Position numbers and translations under genes: made by a program
Shown: positions 52,769 to 62,689 of the stretch, piece by piece
Layout of the letters: every line of letters starts with the position of its first letter
How positions within the stretch are numbered: position 1 is the first letter of the stretch
The notes under the pieces: generated by a model
What the model was told of the DNA's origin: nothing
Database searches by the model: none
Seen by the model: only the letters and a program-made list of their open reading frames with translations
Assembly: GCA_021287075.1 (NCBI GenBank)
Contig: JAJTBD010000009.1
Location: 1 to 64,000, forward strand
Source: Micrococcales bacterium
GTDB taxonomy: Bacteria > Actinomycetota > Actinomycetes > Actinomycetales > Dermatophilaceae
Direction of reading: 5' to 3'
Length of the DNA: 64,000 nt

Positions 52769-54166
52769 TCAGCTGGGCTTGGGCGCACCCGGTCGGGCGT
52801 AGCGCCACCACGTGATGGCCACGCACATGACCGCCCACGCGATGCCGATCGCATAGAAGGGCTTGGCACCCAGGGTGGTCAGGCCGATGCCGAAGAGGAA
52901 CGGGCCGAAGGCCGCGATCGCAGCGGTCCAGCCGATGACGCCACCGGCCTGGCGCTTCTCGAAGATCATCGGCATTTGCTTGAAGGTCGATGCGTTGCCG
53001 ATGCCGCTGAAGAGGAAGATCGCGAGCATGCCCCACAGGAAGTGGTTGAAGCCGCCCTGGAGAGCGGACGCCGAGGAGGTGTCGGGCGTCAGCGCGGGGA
53101 TCGTGTAGGCGATCGAGCCGATCAGGCCCAGACCCGAGATCAGCGACCAGGTCGCGCCGCCCATCTTGTCGGTCAGCGGCGAGAAGAGCACGCGCGCGCC
53201 GGCGCCCACGAGCGGGCCGAGGAAGACGAACTTCACCGGGTCGGGCACGGCATAGCCGTCGACGAGGACCTGGGCGGCAGCACCCGTGCCGGAGACGATC
53301 TTGTCGTTGCCGGCGCCGTAGAGGTTGGCCATGAGCAGGCCGAACTGGGCGGACAGGCCGGAGAAGGTGCCGAAGGTCATGATGTAGAGCAGCGTCATCC
53401 ACCAGGTGTCCTGGTTGCTGAAGATGTCGAACTGCTGCTTGATGTTGGCCTTGATCGGGACCGACTTGAGCATCGTCCACGCGAGCGCCGCGCCGATGAC
53501 CATCAGCGGGATCCACACGAAGGCGGCGTTCTGGAAGTAGACCGACTTGTCGGGCTTGCCGGCCGTCTTCATCACCTGGGAGCCGCCGAAGACCGCGAGA
53601 CCGCCCATGGCGATCAGGTAGGGCGTCAGCAGCTGGACGAGCGAGACACCGAAGTTGCCGATGCCGGCCTGGAGGCCGAGCGCGGTGCCCTGCTTGCGCT
53701 TGGGGAAGAAGTAGGACGTGCTCGGCATGAAGCCGGAGAAGGCGCCACCGCCGATGCCGGCGAGGAAGGCCAGCACCATCAGCTCCCAGTAGGGGGCGGT
53801 CGGCTGCTGGACGCGCACGCCCCAGCCGAGGGTGGAGGCGACGAGCAGCAGGGTGGTCAGGCTGACCATCTTGCGTGTGCCCATCATGGGCGGCAGGACC
53901 ATCCACACCAGGCGCAGCAGACCGGCGGCGAGGCCGGGCATGGCCGCCATCCAGTAGAGCTGGGACTTGGTGAACTCATAGCCCAGGGAGTTGAGCTTGG
54001 GGATGATCGCGCTCGGCAGGAACCAGGCGATGAACGCCAGGGTCAGGCAGAAGGTCGTGATCCAGAGGGTCTTCCAGGCCAGGCCGCTGTCCCAGGAGTC
54101 GCTCTCCGGGTCCCAGGCCTGCAGCCATTCACCGCCCGTGCGGCGGTCGTCGGTCGCAGTGCTCAT
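52769..54166 (-). CDS. narK: NarK-type nitrate/nitrite transporter (second of pair)
   Basis: This 465-residue MFS protein of the nitrate/nitrite porter family has about twelve membrane segments. The nitrate signature region AGIGGGAFSGFMPSTSYFFPKRKQG and AGIGNFGVSLVQLLTPYL are present. It follows another NarK-type gene, and its ATG overlaps that gene's stop as ATGA, so equal production is likely. Paired NarK proteins in denitrifiers divide the work as nitrate/proton symport and nitrate/nitrite exchange; which copy does which is not certain here. It is divergent from narGHJI. Confidence 0.9.
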   Translation of the reverse strand: MSTATDDRRTGGEWLQAWDPESDSWDSGLAWKTLWITTFCLTLAFIAWFLPSAIIPKLNSLGYEFTKSQLYWMAAMPGLAAGLLRLVWMVLPPMMGTRKMVSLTTLLLVASTLGWGVRVQQPTAPYWELMVLAFLAGIGGGAFSGFMPSTSYFFPKRKQGTALGLQAGIGNFGVSLVQLLTPYLIAMGGLAVFGGSQVMKTAGKPDKSVYFQNAAFVWIPLMVIGAALAWTMLKSVPIKANIKQQFDIFSNQDTWWMTLLYIMTFGTFSGLSAQFGLLMANLYGAGNDKIVSGTGAAAQVLVDGYAVPDPVKFVFLGPLVGAGARVLFSPLTDKMGGATWSLISGLGLIGSIAYTIPALTPDTSSASALQGGFNHFLWGMLAIFLFSGIGNASTFKQMPMIFEKRQAGGVIGWTAAIAAFGPFLFGIGLTTLGAKPFYAIGIAWAVMCVAITWWRYARPGAPKPS

Positions 54167-55548
54167 GCGATTGCCTCCTTGGCGGGGGTGGGGTGCTCGA
54201 GGTGGTCCGCGAGCTCAGGCGAGTTGGTGTGGAGCATGTGGACGACCGTCCAGTGCATCCAGGCCAGACAGATGGCCGTGAGGACGAACAGGACGAAGAA
54301 GGTACTGGTCGGGAAGCCCGACCAGGCCTTGGTGTAGGCGAACAGCGGCGGCAGGAAGAAGCCGCCCAGACCGCCCAGCATGCCGACGAGCCCGCCGACG
54401 GAGCCGACGTTGTCGGGGAAGTACTCGGGGATGTGCTTGTAGACGGCGGCCTTGCCGACGCCCATCGCGCACCCGAGCAGGAAGAGCAGGATGGTGAACG
54501 GGACGATCCCGAGTGTCCAGGCGAGGTGCTCGGTCTGGCGGCCGTCGGCATGCGCGATCACGATGTGCCCGTTGGGCATCATCAGGATGCCGCTGGTGAG
54601 CAGCATCGCCGCGAAAGTGCCGTACATCGCCTTGCGGGCTCCCCACTTGTCCGAGAACCAGCCTCCCACGGGACGCAGGAGCGAGGCGGGGAAGATGAAC
54701 AGCGCCGTCAGCAGGCCGGCGGTCGTCAGCGAGACACCAAAGTTGTCCTGGTAGTAGAGCGGCAGCCACGCCGACAGCGCGACATAGGCGCCGAAGACGG
54801 CCACGTAGTAGAGGCTGAAGCGCCAGACGCGCAGCTGCTTCAGCGGCGCCAGCTGCTGGGCGAGCGGCGCGCCGGACCCGGGCATCCGGTCGTGACGCGG
54901 GGTCCCGAACCAGGTGACCACGGCCATCACGACGAGCAGGACCGCATAGATCACCGGGACGAGGCGCCAACCGCCTTGCACGCCAAGGGCATAGGTCGTG
55001 CCGGCTGTGCCGAGGATCAGCGGCGGGCCGATGAACTTGGTGACCGAGGCGCCGACATTGCCGGCCCCGAAGACGCCGAGGGCGAAGCCCTGCCGGTCGC
55101 GCGGCGACCAGGCCGCGTTCCAGGCGATGCCGGAGCTGAAGGCGTTGCCCGCGAAGCCGACGAGGAAGGCCAGCACGAGCAGCAGCTCATAGCTCTCGGC
55201 CTTGGAGACCAGATAGGCCGGCACGGCGGTGGCGGCCAGCAGGAAGGTCATCACCTTGCGGCCACCGATGCGGTCGGTGATCATGCCCGCCGGCAGGCGC
55301 CACATCGAGCCGTTGAGGATCGCGACCGCCGCGATCCACGACAGCTGGACGTCGCTGAGGTGGAACTCCTTCTTGATGGGCTTGCCGAGGATGCCGAACA
55401 TCAGCCACACCGCGAACATCAGGGTGAAGCCGATCGTCGAGATCGTCAGCACCCGGTTGGCGGCGCGGCGACGGCTGGAGCCGTCGAGGTCGGTATCGGA
55501 CACGGGGTCGGCAGTGTCTCCAGCGCCGCCCGTGGCAGTTGCTGCCAT
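54163..55548 (-). CDS. narK: NarK-type nitrate/nitrite transporter (first of pair)
   Basis: This 461-residue MFS nitrate porter has about twelve membrane segments. It contains LSDVQLSWIAAVAILNGSMWRLPAG-type helix blocks and the signature GFALGVFGAGNVGASVTKF. ATG 55548 has AGGAG at eight bases; an in-frame ATG at 55566 lacks such a site. The protein differs clearly from the next gene, so this is not a recent duplication. A promoter candidate lies at 55600-55626. It is divergent from the Fe-S-type regulator and narG. Confidence 0.9.
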   Translation of the reverse strand: MAATATGGAGDTADPVSDTDLDGSSRRRAANRVLTISTIGFTLMFAVWLMFGILGKPIKKEFHLSDVQLSWIAAVAILNGSMWRLPAGMITDRIGGRKVMTFLLAATAVPAYLVSKAESYELLLVLAFLVGFAGNAFSSGIAWNAAWSPRDRQGFALGVFGAGNVGASVTKFIGPPLILGTAGTTYALGVQGGWRLVPVIYAVLLVVMAVVTWFGTPRHDRMPGSGAPLAQQLAPLKQLRVWRFSLYYVAVFGAYVALSAWLPLYYQDNFGVSLTTAGLLTALFIFPASLLRPVGGWFSDKWGARKAMYGTFAAMLLTSGILMMPNGHIVIAHADGRQTEHLAWTLGIVPFTILLFLLGCAMGVGKAAVYKHIPEYFPDNVGSVGGLVGMLGGLGGFFLPPLFAYTKAWSGFPTSTFFVLFVLTAICLAWMHWTVVHMLHTNSPELADHLEHPTPAKEAIA

Positions 55549-55809
55549 GGTTATTTCTCCTGTCATTTAAAGGACATTCATCCTCTAAAACCACAGGGAA
55601 TCCTAGCGCCCCGCCAGGAGTGCCAAGGACCGTTTAGCTACAAGGGGCGCGATTGGTTCATGTGGCGCCCGTCACAGGTAGGATATCGGGACAAACCGGA
55701 TTCCGGGGCCGAAGGCGCTGCCGGATGTGGTTGGATATAAAGCACCGCAGCCCCTTAATTAAAAGCGCGTACTGACACCACCCATTCGTCATCCGAGCCG
55801 AGGTATCCA
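55549..55809. promoter_or_regulatory. Divergent promoter region between narK and the nar regulator
   Basis: This 261-base gap is more AT-rich than its surroundings. For narK (minus strand), TTGGCA (complement at 55621-55626) and TAGGAT (55600-55605) with a 15-base spacer form a plausible promoter. On the plus strand GATATAAAG (55734-55742) is a -10-like element 70 bases before the regulator. The 5' leader of narK holds AGGA-N6-TCCT (55571-55584). TTAATTAA lies at 55756-55763. I see no FNR (TTGAT-N4-ATCAA) or SufR (CAAC-N6-GTTG) box. Elements are seen; roles are inferred. Confidence 0.45.
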
Positions 55810-56592
55810 ATGGCCGAGCCCGACACCGGCGTGGAGGTCCTGTCCTCCACCGTGCGCCGCGACATCGTGGACATGCTGGCCAACCTCCCACGAGAGGTCT
55901 CCTCCGACGGTGTCGTGCGCACCAGCCTCCCCGGCCTGAGCGCCGCCCAGGTGGCCGAGCGCATGGGCCTGCACGTGACCACGGCCCGCTTCCATCTCGA
56001 CCTGCTCGTGCGAGCAGGTCTGGTGCGCACCGAGATTCGCAAGAGCGGCGGCGCCGGCCGGCCCCGCAAGATCTACTCCGCCTCGGGCGGGTCGCTGCAC
56101 CACGTGCCGGACAGCACGGCATACCGCGCGCTGGCCGAGCTGCTCGCCCAGGCCTTCCTGCCGGCGGCAGACGGGCGTCCGGTCTCGCCCGAGGAGGCGG
56201 GCCGACGCTGGGTCAAGACCCGACACCCCCGCGAGGACACCCCCGGCCGCTCCACCTCCATGGGCGAGTGGTTCGGCAAGATCGGGCACACGATCGACCG
56301 TCTGCGCGGGTGGGGCTATGAGCCCGACATCCGCACCGAGGACGGCGGGCACACGGCATACCTCACCCTCGTCGACTGCCCCTTCATCGACCTCGCCAAG
56401 ACCAACCCCGACGTCGTCTGTGGCGTCCACCGCGGCCTGCTCATTGGGACCATGGAGTCCCTCGGTGAGCCGGACGCGTCGGTGGGACTGCAGCCCTTCG
56501 TCAGCCCCAACCGGTGCCTCGCTCGCCTGAGCCTCGGCAACGACCTCAACCGCCACTCGGCAAACCAGGAGAAGGAGACTCCACATGAGTGA
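55810..56592 (+). CDS. Winged-helix regulator with C-terminal Cys/His cluster, likely Fe-S sensor of the nar operon
   Basis: This 260-residue protein has an ArsR/SufR-like winged helix at about 10-90 (LSAAQVAERMGLHVTTARFHLDLLVRAGLV ... GRPRK-x-Y) and a C-terminal sensor part with C190, C204, H207 and C236 (DCPF...VVCGVHRGL...NRCLAR). That arrangement resembles SufR-type iron-sulfur regulators. Its last eight bases overlap the start of narG, so it is made with the nitrate reductase and probably senses oxygen, NO or Fe-S status. The longer middle region (about 100-185) is unassigned. Confidence 0.85.
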   Translation: MAEPDTGVEVLSSTVRRDIVDMLANLPREVSSDGVVRTSLPGLSAAQVAERMGLHVTTARFHLDLLVRAGLVRTEIRKSGGAGRPRKIYSASGGSLHHVPDSTAYRALAELLAQAFLPAADGRPVSPEEAGRRWVKTRHPREDTPGRSTSMGEWFGKIGHTIDRLRGWGYEPDIRTEDGGHTAYLTLVDCPFIDLAKTNPDVVCGVHRGLLIGTMESLGEPDASVGLQPFVSPNRCLARLSLGNDLNRHSANQEKETPHE

Positions 56593-59500
56593 CGCCACCC
56601 GCGCGGTCGGCCTCGACGACCCCCTGACCAACGCCCTTGTCGGCACCCGCCGGTTCTTCAGCAAGGCGGAGGTGTCGGAGGACAAGCGCTCCATGTATGC
56701 CAAGGGCGGCCGCTCGGGCGACTCCTTCTATCGCGACCGCTGGAGCCACGACAAGGTCGTCCGCTCCACCCACGGTGTCAACTGCACGGGGTCGTGCTCG
56801 TGGAAGGTCTATGTCAAGGACGGCATCATCACCTGGGAGGCGCAGCAGACCGACTACCCGTCGACCGGCGCCGACCGACCGGAGTACGAGCCGCGCGGCT
56901 GCCCCCGTGGCGCCGCCTTCTCCTGGTACACCTACTCCCCCACCCGGGTGCGCTACCCCTACATCCGCGGCACCCTCCTCGAGATGTACCGCGAGGCCAA
57001 GGCCCGCTATGGCGACCCGGTCGTCGCGTGGGGCTCGATCGTCCAGGACCCGGAGAAGTCCCGCGCCTACAAGTCCTCCCGCGGCAAGGGCGGACTCGTG
57101 CGCTCCACGTGGGAGGAGGCCACCGAGATCATCGCGGCCGCCCACGTCTACACGATCAAGCGCTGGGGACCGGACCGCATCGCCGGTTTCTCCCCCATCC
57201 CCGCGATGTCGCCGGTCTCCTATGCCTCCGGCGCGCGCTTCATGGAGCTCATCGGCGCGCCCATGCTCTCCTTCTATGACTGGTATGCCGACCTCCCGCC
57301 GGCCTCGCCGCAGATGTTCGGCGACCAGACCGATGTCCCCGAGTCCGGCGACTGGTGGGACGCGGGCTACCTCATCATGTGGGGCTCCAATGTCCCGCTG
57401 ACCCGCACCCCCGACGCCCACTGGATGGCCGAGGCCCGCTACCGCGGCCAGAAGGTCGTGGCCGTGGCGCCGGACTACGCCGAGAACGTCAAGTTCGCCG
57501 ACGAGTGGGTCTCCACCGCACCCGGCACCGACGGGGCGCTGGCCATGGCCATGGGCCATGTCGTGCTCAAGGAGTACTTCGTCGACCAGCAGGTCCCCTT
57601 CTTCGAGGACTACAACAAGCGCTTCACCGACCTGCCCTATCTGATCAGCCTCGTCCCCGACGAGGGCGGGAAGGGCTACCGCACAGGCAAATACCTCGTG
57701 GCCGGCGACTTCGACAACCCCGAGCGGGAGTCGGAGAACGCCATGTGGAAGACCGCGGTCATCGATGCCGCGAGCGGCGAGGTCCGCATCCCCAATGGCT
57801 CGCTCGGCCACCGCTTCGGCGACGAGGGCATGGGCAAGTGGAACCTCGACCTCGGTGACATCGACCCGCTGCTGACCCTCCACGGCTCCAGCGACGAGTC
57901 CGTCGAGGTCCAGCTCCCCCGCTTCGACAGCGCGGACGGCAAGGTCTCCTATGACACGCGGGGCGTGCCCGTGCGCCGGGTCGGCGACCACGTGGTCACC
58001 ACCGTGCTCGACCTCATGCTGGCCCAGTACGGCGTGCGTCGCGACGGTCTCCCGGGTGCCTGGCCGGCCGACTACACCGACCCGTCGGCTCCTGCCACCC
58101 CGGCGTGGCAGGAGGAGATCACCTCCGTGCCCTCCGAGCAGGTCATCCGGCTCGCGCGCGAGTGGGCGCAGAACGCGATCGACACCGAGGGCCGCGGCAT
58201 GATCCTCATGGGCGCGGGCGTCAACCACTGGTACCACGCGGACCAGATCTACCGTGCGATGCTCGTGCTCACCTCGATCACGGGCTGCCAGGGCCGCAAC
58301 GGCGGCGGCTGGGCGCACTATGTCGGCCAGGAGAAGGTCCGCCCGATCATGGGCTTCCAGCACATGGCCTTCGCGCTCGACTGGCACCGCCCGCCGCGCC
58401 ACATGAACCAGACCGCGTACTGGTACGTCAACACCTCCCAGTACCGCTACGACACCTACCGCGCCAGCGACCTCGGCACCGACGCCTTCGAGGGCAAGAC
58501 GGTCATGGACCTGCTCTCGCAGTCGGTCCGCCTGGGCTGGACGCCGAGCTATCCGACCTTCAACCGCAGCAGCCTCGCCCTCGCCGACGAGGCGGCCGAG
58601 GCGGGCATGGATGCCCCGGCCTATATCGCCCAGCAGCTCAAGGAGGGCTCACTGCGCTTCGCGGTGGAGGACCCCGAGGCGGAGGAGAACCACCCCCGCT
58701 GCCTGAGCCTGTGGCGGGCCAACCTGTTCGGCTCCTCGGCCAAGGGCGACGAGTACTTCCTCAAGCACCTGCTCGGCACCGACAACGCCGTGAGCGCGCG
58801 CGAGGCAGGGCCCGAGCACCGGCCCAGCGACATCGTCTGGCCGGAGGAGGTCAAGGAGGGCAAGCTCGACCTGCTCACCACCATCGACTTCCGCATGACC
58901 AGCTCCACCCTTCTGTCCGACGTCGTCCTCCCTGCGGCGACGTGGTACGAGAAGCACGACATCAACACGACCGACATGCACCCCTTCGTGCACTCGTTCA
59001 ACCCGGCCATCGCGCCCCCGTGGCAGTCCAAGAGCGACTGGGAGGCCTGGAAGGCCGTCGCCAAGCGCTTCTCGGAGATGGCGGCCGACCACCTCGGCAC
59101 CCGCAAGGACGTCGTGGCCAAGCCGCTGTGGCACGACACCCCCGAGGCCATGGCCACCGTCCACGGTGTCGTCAAGGACTGGAAGCTCGGCGAGTGCGAG
59201 CCGGTGCCGGGCAAGACCCTGCCCGTCCTGGCGGTCACCGAGCGCGACTACACCGCGGTCTACGACAAGATGACCTCGATCGGGCCGCTCATGGAGAAGG
59301 CCGGCATGCTCACCAAGGGCGTCGCCTATGACGTCAAGCGGGAGATGGACCAGCTGCGCCAGCGCAACGGCCGCGCCCACGGTGGCGTCGGCGACGGCCA
59401 GCCCAGGCTCGAGACCGACATCCACGTCGCCGACGCGATCATGCATCTGTCGGGCACCTGCAACGGCCACCTCGCCACCCAGGGCTTCAAGTTCCTCGAG

Positions 59501-60277
59501 AAGCGCACCGGGACCCAGCTGCACGACCTGTCGGCCGAGCACGAGGGCAAGCAGATCACCTTCCCCGACGTGCAGGCCGCGCCCGTTCCGGTCATCACCT
59601 CCCCGGAGTGGTCCGGCTCGGAGTCCGGTGGCCGCCGCTACAGCCCGTTCACGATCAACATCGAGCGCAGCAAGCCCTTCCACACCCTGACCGGTCGCCA
59701 GCAGTTCTATCTCGACCACGACTGGATGCTCGGGATGGGCGAGGCGATGCCGGTCTACCGGCCGCCGCTCAACATGACCAACCTGTTCGGCGAGAGCAAG
59801 ATCGGCGAGCAGAACGAGCTGGGCGTCTCGGTGCGCTACCTGACGCCGCACAACAAGTGGTCGATCCACTCCGAGTACCAGGACAACCTGTTCATGCTCT
59901 CGCTCTCCCGCGGTGGCCAGACGGTGTGGATGTCCGACCGCGACGCCGACAAGGTCGGGGTGCGAGACAACGACTGGATCGAGCTGGTCAACCGCAACGG
60001 CGTGGTCGCCGCGCGCGCGGTGGTCTCCCACCGCATGCCGGAGGGCACCGTCTACATGCACCACGCCCAGGACCGTCTCATCGACGTCCCGCTCACCGAG
60101 CGCGACAAGAAGCGGGGCGGCATCCACAACAGCATGACCCGCATCATGGTCAAGCCCAGCCACGTCATCGGCGGCTATGCGCAGCTGTCCTACTTCTTCA
60201 ACTACATCGGCCCGACCGGCAACAACCGCGACGAGGTCACGATGATCCGCAAGCGGACCACCCCGGTCGAGTACTGA
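56585..60277 (+). CDS. narG: Respiratory nitrate reductase alpha subunit
   Basis: This 1230-residue molybdopterin enzyme reduces nitrate to nitrite at the inner face of the membrane. The FS0 cluster ligands fit the known pattern: H63-x3-C67-x3-C71-x34-C106. The Mo-ligand Asp is D235 in WYADLPPASPQ, matching E. coli Asp222. ATG 56585 lies inside the 3' end of the regulator gene and follows AGGAGA. There is no Tat signal, as usual for membrane-bound NarG. It is followed by narH, narJ, narI and moeA. Confidence 0.97.
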   Translation: MSDATRAVGLDDPLTNALVGTRRFFSKAEVSEDKRSMYAKGGRSGDSFYRDRWSHDKVVRSTHGVNCTGSCSWKVYVKDGIITWEAQQTDYPSTGADRPEYEPRGCPRGAAFSWYTYSPTRVRYPYIRGTLLEMYREAKARYGDPVVAWGSIVQDPEKSRAYKSSRGKGGLVRSTWEEATEIIAAAHVYTIKRWGPDRIAGFSPIPAMSPVSYASGARFMELIGAPMLSFYDWYADLPPASPQMFGDQTDVPESGDWWDAGYLIMWGSNVPLTRTPDAHWMAEARYRGQKVVAVAPDYAENVKFADEWVSTAPGTDGALAMAMGHVVLKEYFVDQQVPFFEDYNKRFTDLPYLISLVPDEGGKGYRTGKYLVAGDFDNPERESENAMWKTAVIDAASGEVRIPNGSLGHRFGDEGMGKWNLDLGDIDPLLTLHGSSDESVEVQLPRFDSADGKVSYDTRGVPVRRVGDHVVTTVLDLMLAQYGVRRDGLPGAWPADYTDPSAPATPAWQEEITSVPSEQVIRLAREWAQNAIDTEGRGMILMGAGVNHWYHADQIYRAMLVLTSITGCQGRNGGGWAHYVGQEKVRPIMGFQHMAFALDWHRPPRHMNQTAYWYVNTSQYRYDTYRASDLGTDAFEGKTVMDLLSQSVRLGWTPSYPTFNRSSLALADEAAEAGMDAPAYIAQQLKEGSLRFAVEDPEAEENHPRCLSLWRANLFGSSAKGDEYFLKHLLGTDNAVSAREAGPEHRPSDIVWPEEVKEGKLDLLTTIDFRMTSSTLLSDVVLPAATWYEKHDINTTDMHPFVHSFNPAIAPPWQSKSDWEAWKAVAKRFSEMAADHLGTRKDVVAKPLWHDTPEAMATVHGVVKDWKLGECEPVPGKTLPVLAVTERDYTAVYDKMTSIGPLMEKAGMLTKGVAYDVKREMDQLRQRNGRAHGGVGDGQPRLETDIHVADAIMHLSGTCNGHLATQGFKFLEKRTGTQLHDLSAEHEGKQITFPDVQAAPVPVITSPEWSGSESGGRRYSPFTINIERSKPFHTLTGRQQFYLDHDWMLGMGEAMPVYRPPLNMTNLFGESKIGEQNELGVSVRYLTPHNKWSIHSEYQDNLFMLSLSRGGQTVWMSDRDADKVGVRDNDWIELVNRNGVVAARAVVSHRMPEGTVYMHHAQDRLIDVPLTERDKKRGGIHNSMTRIMVKPSHVIGGYAQLSYFFNYIGPTGNNRDEVTMIRKRTTPVEY

Positions 60278-60308
60278 GAACACCCGAGAGCACGAGAGGA
60301 GCAACGAC

Positions 60309-61970
60309 ATGCGCGTCATGGCACAGATGGCCATGGTGATGAACCTGGACAAGTGCATCGGGTGTCACACCTGCTCGGTCACCTGCAAGCAGGCCTGGAC
60401 CAACCGGGCCGGCACCGAGTACGTGTGGTTCAACAACGTCGAGACCCGTCCGGGTCTCGGCTACCCCCGCGGCTACCAGGACCAGGAGAGGTGGAAGGGC
60501 GGCTGGGTCCGCAAGGGCAACGGCAAGCTCGCGCTGCGCGCCGGCGGTCGCTGGCAGAAGCTCGCCAACATCTTCTCCAACCCCAAGATGCCCAGCATCG
60601 AGGACTACTACGAGCCGTGGACCTACGACTACGACACGCTGCTCAACGCCCCGGCCCAGAAGAACTTCCCCGTGGCGCGGCCGCACTCGCTGATCTCCGG
60701 CAAGCCGATGAACGTCTCGTGGTCGGCCAACTGGGACGACGACCTCGGCGGCAGCCGTGAGCACGCCGCCAAGGACCCGATGCTCAAGGGCATCGAGGAC
60801 AAGGTCAAGTTCGAGTTCGAGCAGACCTTCATGTTCTATCTGCCGCGCATCTGCGAGCACTGTCTCAACCCCTCGTGCGCGGCGAGCTGCCCCAGTGGCG
60901 CGATCTACAAGCGCTCCGAGGACGGCATCGTCCTGGTCGACCAGGACAAGTGCCGCGGCTGGCGCATGTGCATCAGCGGCTGCCCCTACAAGAAGGTCTA
61001 CTTCAACCACAAGACCGGCAAGGCCGAGAAGTGCACCTTCTGCTACCCGCGCGTCGAGGTCGGCATCCCGACCGTCTGCTCGGAGACCTGTGTGGGCCGG
61101 CTGCGCTACATCGGCATCATGCTCTACGACGCCGACCGCGTCCTCGAGGCCGCCTCGACCGAGAGCGAGCACGGGCTCTACGAGGCGCAGCGCGATGTCT
61201 TCCTCGACCCCTTCGACCCGGAGGTCCAGCGGGCCGCCGAGGCCGCCGGCATCCCGGGTGACTGGATGGAGGCCGCCCGCAAGTCGCCGGTCCGCCGCCT
61301 GATCATGGACTACAAGGTCGCGCTGCCGCTCCACCCGGAGTACCGCACGATGCCGATGGTCTGGTACATCCCGCCGCTCTCCCCCGTCGTCGACGTGGTC
61401 AAGGAGACGGGTCACGACGCCGAGGACAAGGACAACCTGTTCAACGCGATCGAGACGCTGCGCATCCCGGTCGAGTACCTCGCCAACCTGTTCACCGCAG
61501 GCGACGTGGGCCCGGTCAACGATGTCCTGCGCAAGATGGCCGCCATGCGCTCCTACATGCGCGACATCAACCTCGGGCGCGATGGCAACCCGGCCATCGC
61601 CGAGGCCGTCGGCATGCGCGAGGAGGACCTCTACGAGATGTTCCGCCTCCTGGCGATCGCCAAGTATGCCGACCGCTATGTCATCCCGACCGCGCACGCC
61701 GAGCAGGCCCACGCGCTCGAGGAGCTCGCGACCGACTGCCCCGTCAGCGAATACGGCGGCGGCCAGCAGGGCCCCTTCGGCGAGGGCTCCGGCGCCCCCA
61801 CCCCCGTGGCCGTCGAGAACTTCCGCGCCCTCCAGGCACGGCAGACCTCCGACTCCTACGAGACCGAGCTCATCGGTGGCGGCAACAAGGCCGGGCGGGT
61901 CAACCTGCTCAACTGGGACGGCGTCGGCACGCCCGACGGCCTCTTCCCGGACAACGGGGAGTCCAAGTGA
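60309..61970 (+). CDS. narH: Respiratory nitrate reductase beta subunit
   Basis: This 553-residue iron-sulfur subunit relays electrons from NarI to NarG. The first cluster motif is C16-x2-C19-x2-C22-x3-C26. Later motifs are CEHCLNPSC-type and CRGWRMCISGC, where Trp in CRGW marks the [3Fe-4S] site as in E. coli NarH, then CTFCYPR. ATG 60309 follows AGGAG. Tyr is written almost only as TAC, unlike many genes here, suggesting high expression. Its stop overlaps narJ as GTGA. Confidence 0.97.
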   Translation: MRVMAQMAMVMNLDKCIGCHTCSVTCKQAWTNRAGTEYVWFNNVETRPGLGYPRGYQDQERWKGGWVRKGNGKLALRAGGRWQKLANIFSNPKMPSIEDYYEPWTYDYDTLLNAPAQKNFPVARPHSLISGKPMNVSWSANWDDDLGGSREHAAKDPMLKGIEDKVKFEFEQTFMFYLPRICEHCLNPSCAASCPSGAIYKRSEDGIVLVDQDKCRGWRMCISGCPYKKVYFNHKTGKAEKCTFCYPRVEVGIPTVCSETCVGRLRYIGIMLYDADRVLEAASTESEHGLYEAQRDVFLDPFDPEVQRAAEAAGIPGDWMEAARKSPVRRLIMDYKVALPLHPEYRTMPMVWYIPPLSPVVDVVKETGHDAEDKDNLFNAIETLRIPVEYLANLFTAGDVGPVNDVLRKMAAMRSYMRDINLGRDGNPAIAEAVGMREEDLYEMFRLLAIAKYADRYVIPTAHAEQAHALEELATDCPVSEYGGGQQGPFGEGSGAPTPVAVENFRALQARQTSDSYETELIGGGNKAGRVNLLNWDGVGTPDGLFPDNGESK

Positions 61971-62689
61971 TCTTCCGCCGATTCCGCACTGCCGCAAGGC
62001 TTCCCGACCAGGAGCTGCGTCGGGCCTGGCTGGCCGTGTCCTACCTCGTGGAATACCCGACGCAGGAGCTGCTGGAGCGCCTCCCGGCGATCCGCGCCGC
62101 TGTGGAGGCGTGCCCCGCAGCGGTGAGCGAGCCCGTGGGCCGCCTCACGGCATACCTCTCCTCCACGCCGCTCCAGGCGCTCCAGGAGGACTTCGTCGAG
62201 ACCTTCGACCACACCCGCCGCTGCTGCCTCTACCTGACCTACTTCGCCTGCGGTGACACCCGCAAGCGGGGTGTGGCGCTGGTGCAGTTCAAGCAGGCCT
62301 ACCGCAAGGCGGGCCTCGAGTTCGACGGCGCGGAGCTGCCCGACCACCTGGCGGTCGTGCTTGAGTTCGGCGGCACCGGCGACGTCGACGCCGCGTGGAA
62401 GCTCCTCAATGACCACCGCGCCGGCATCGAGATGCTGCGGATCGCCCTGCAGGACAGGGAGTCTCCCTGGGCCGACGCAATCCTCGCGCTGTGCGCCACG
62501 CTCCCGGAGCTCGAGGGCGAGGAGTCCGAGGCGGTCGCCCGCCTCATCGAGCAGGGGCCGCCCAGCGAGGGTGTCGGCCTGGATGCCTACAGCACCGACC
62601 CGAGCATGGACCCGCGCATCAACCCCCACCCCGACGACATCGAGCCGGTCAACCTCGGCATGCACATCCCGGTAGGAGCGAACTCGTGA
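61967..62689 (+). CDS. narJ: Nitrate reductase molybdenum cofactor assembly chaperone
   Basis: This 240-residue NarJ/NarW/TorD-like helical chaperone assists cofactor insertion into NarG before membrane docking. It contains AWLAVSYLVEYPTQELLERL near the start and FVETFDHTRRCCLYLTYFACGDTRKRG, the family core. It is not part of the final enzyme. It starts at GTG 61967 overlapping the narH stop and ends overlapping the narI start as GTGA. Confidence 0.95.
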   Translation: MIFRRFRTAARLPDQELRRAWLAVSYLVEYPTQELLERLPAIRAAVEACPAAVSEPVGRLTAYLSSTPLQALQEDFVETFDHTRRCCLYLTYFACGDTRKRGVALVQFKQAYRKAGLEFDGAELPDHLAVVLEFGGTGDVDAAWKLLNDHRAGIEMLRIALQDRESPWADAILALCATLPELEGEESEAVARLIEQGPPSEGVGLDAYSTDPSMDPRINPHPDDIEPVNLGMHIPVGANS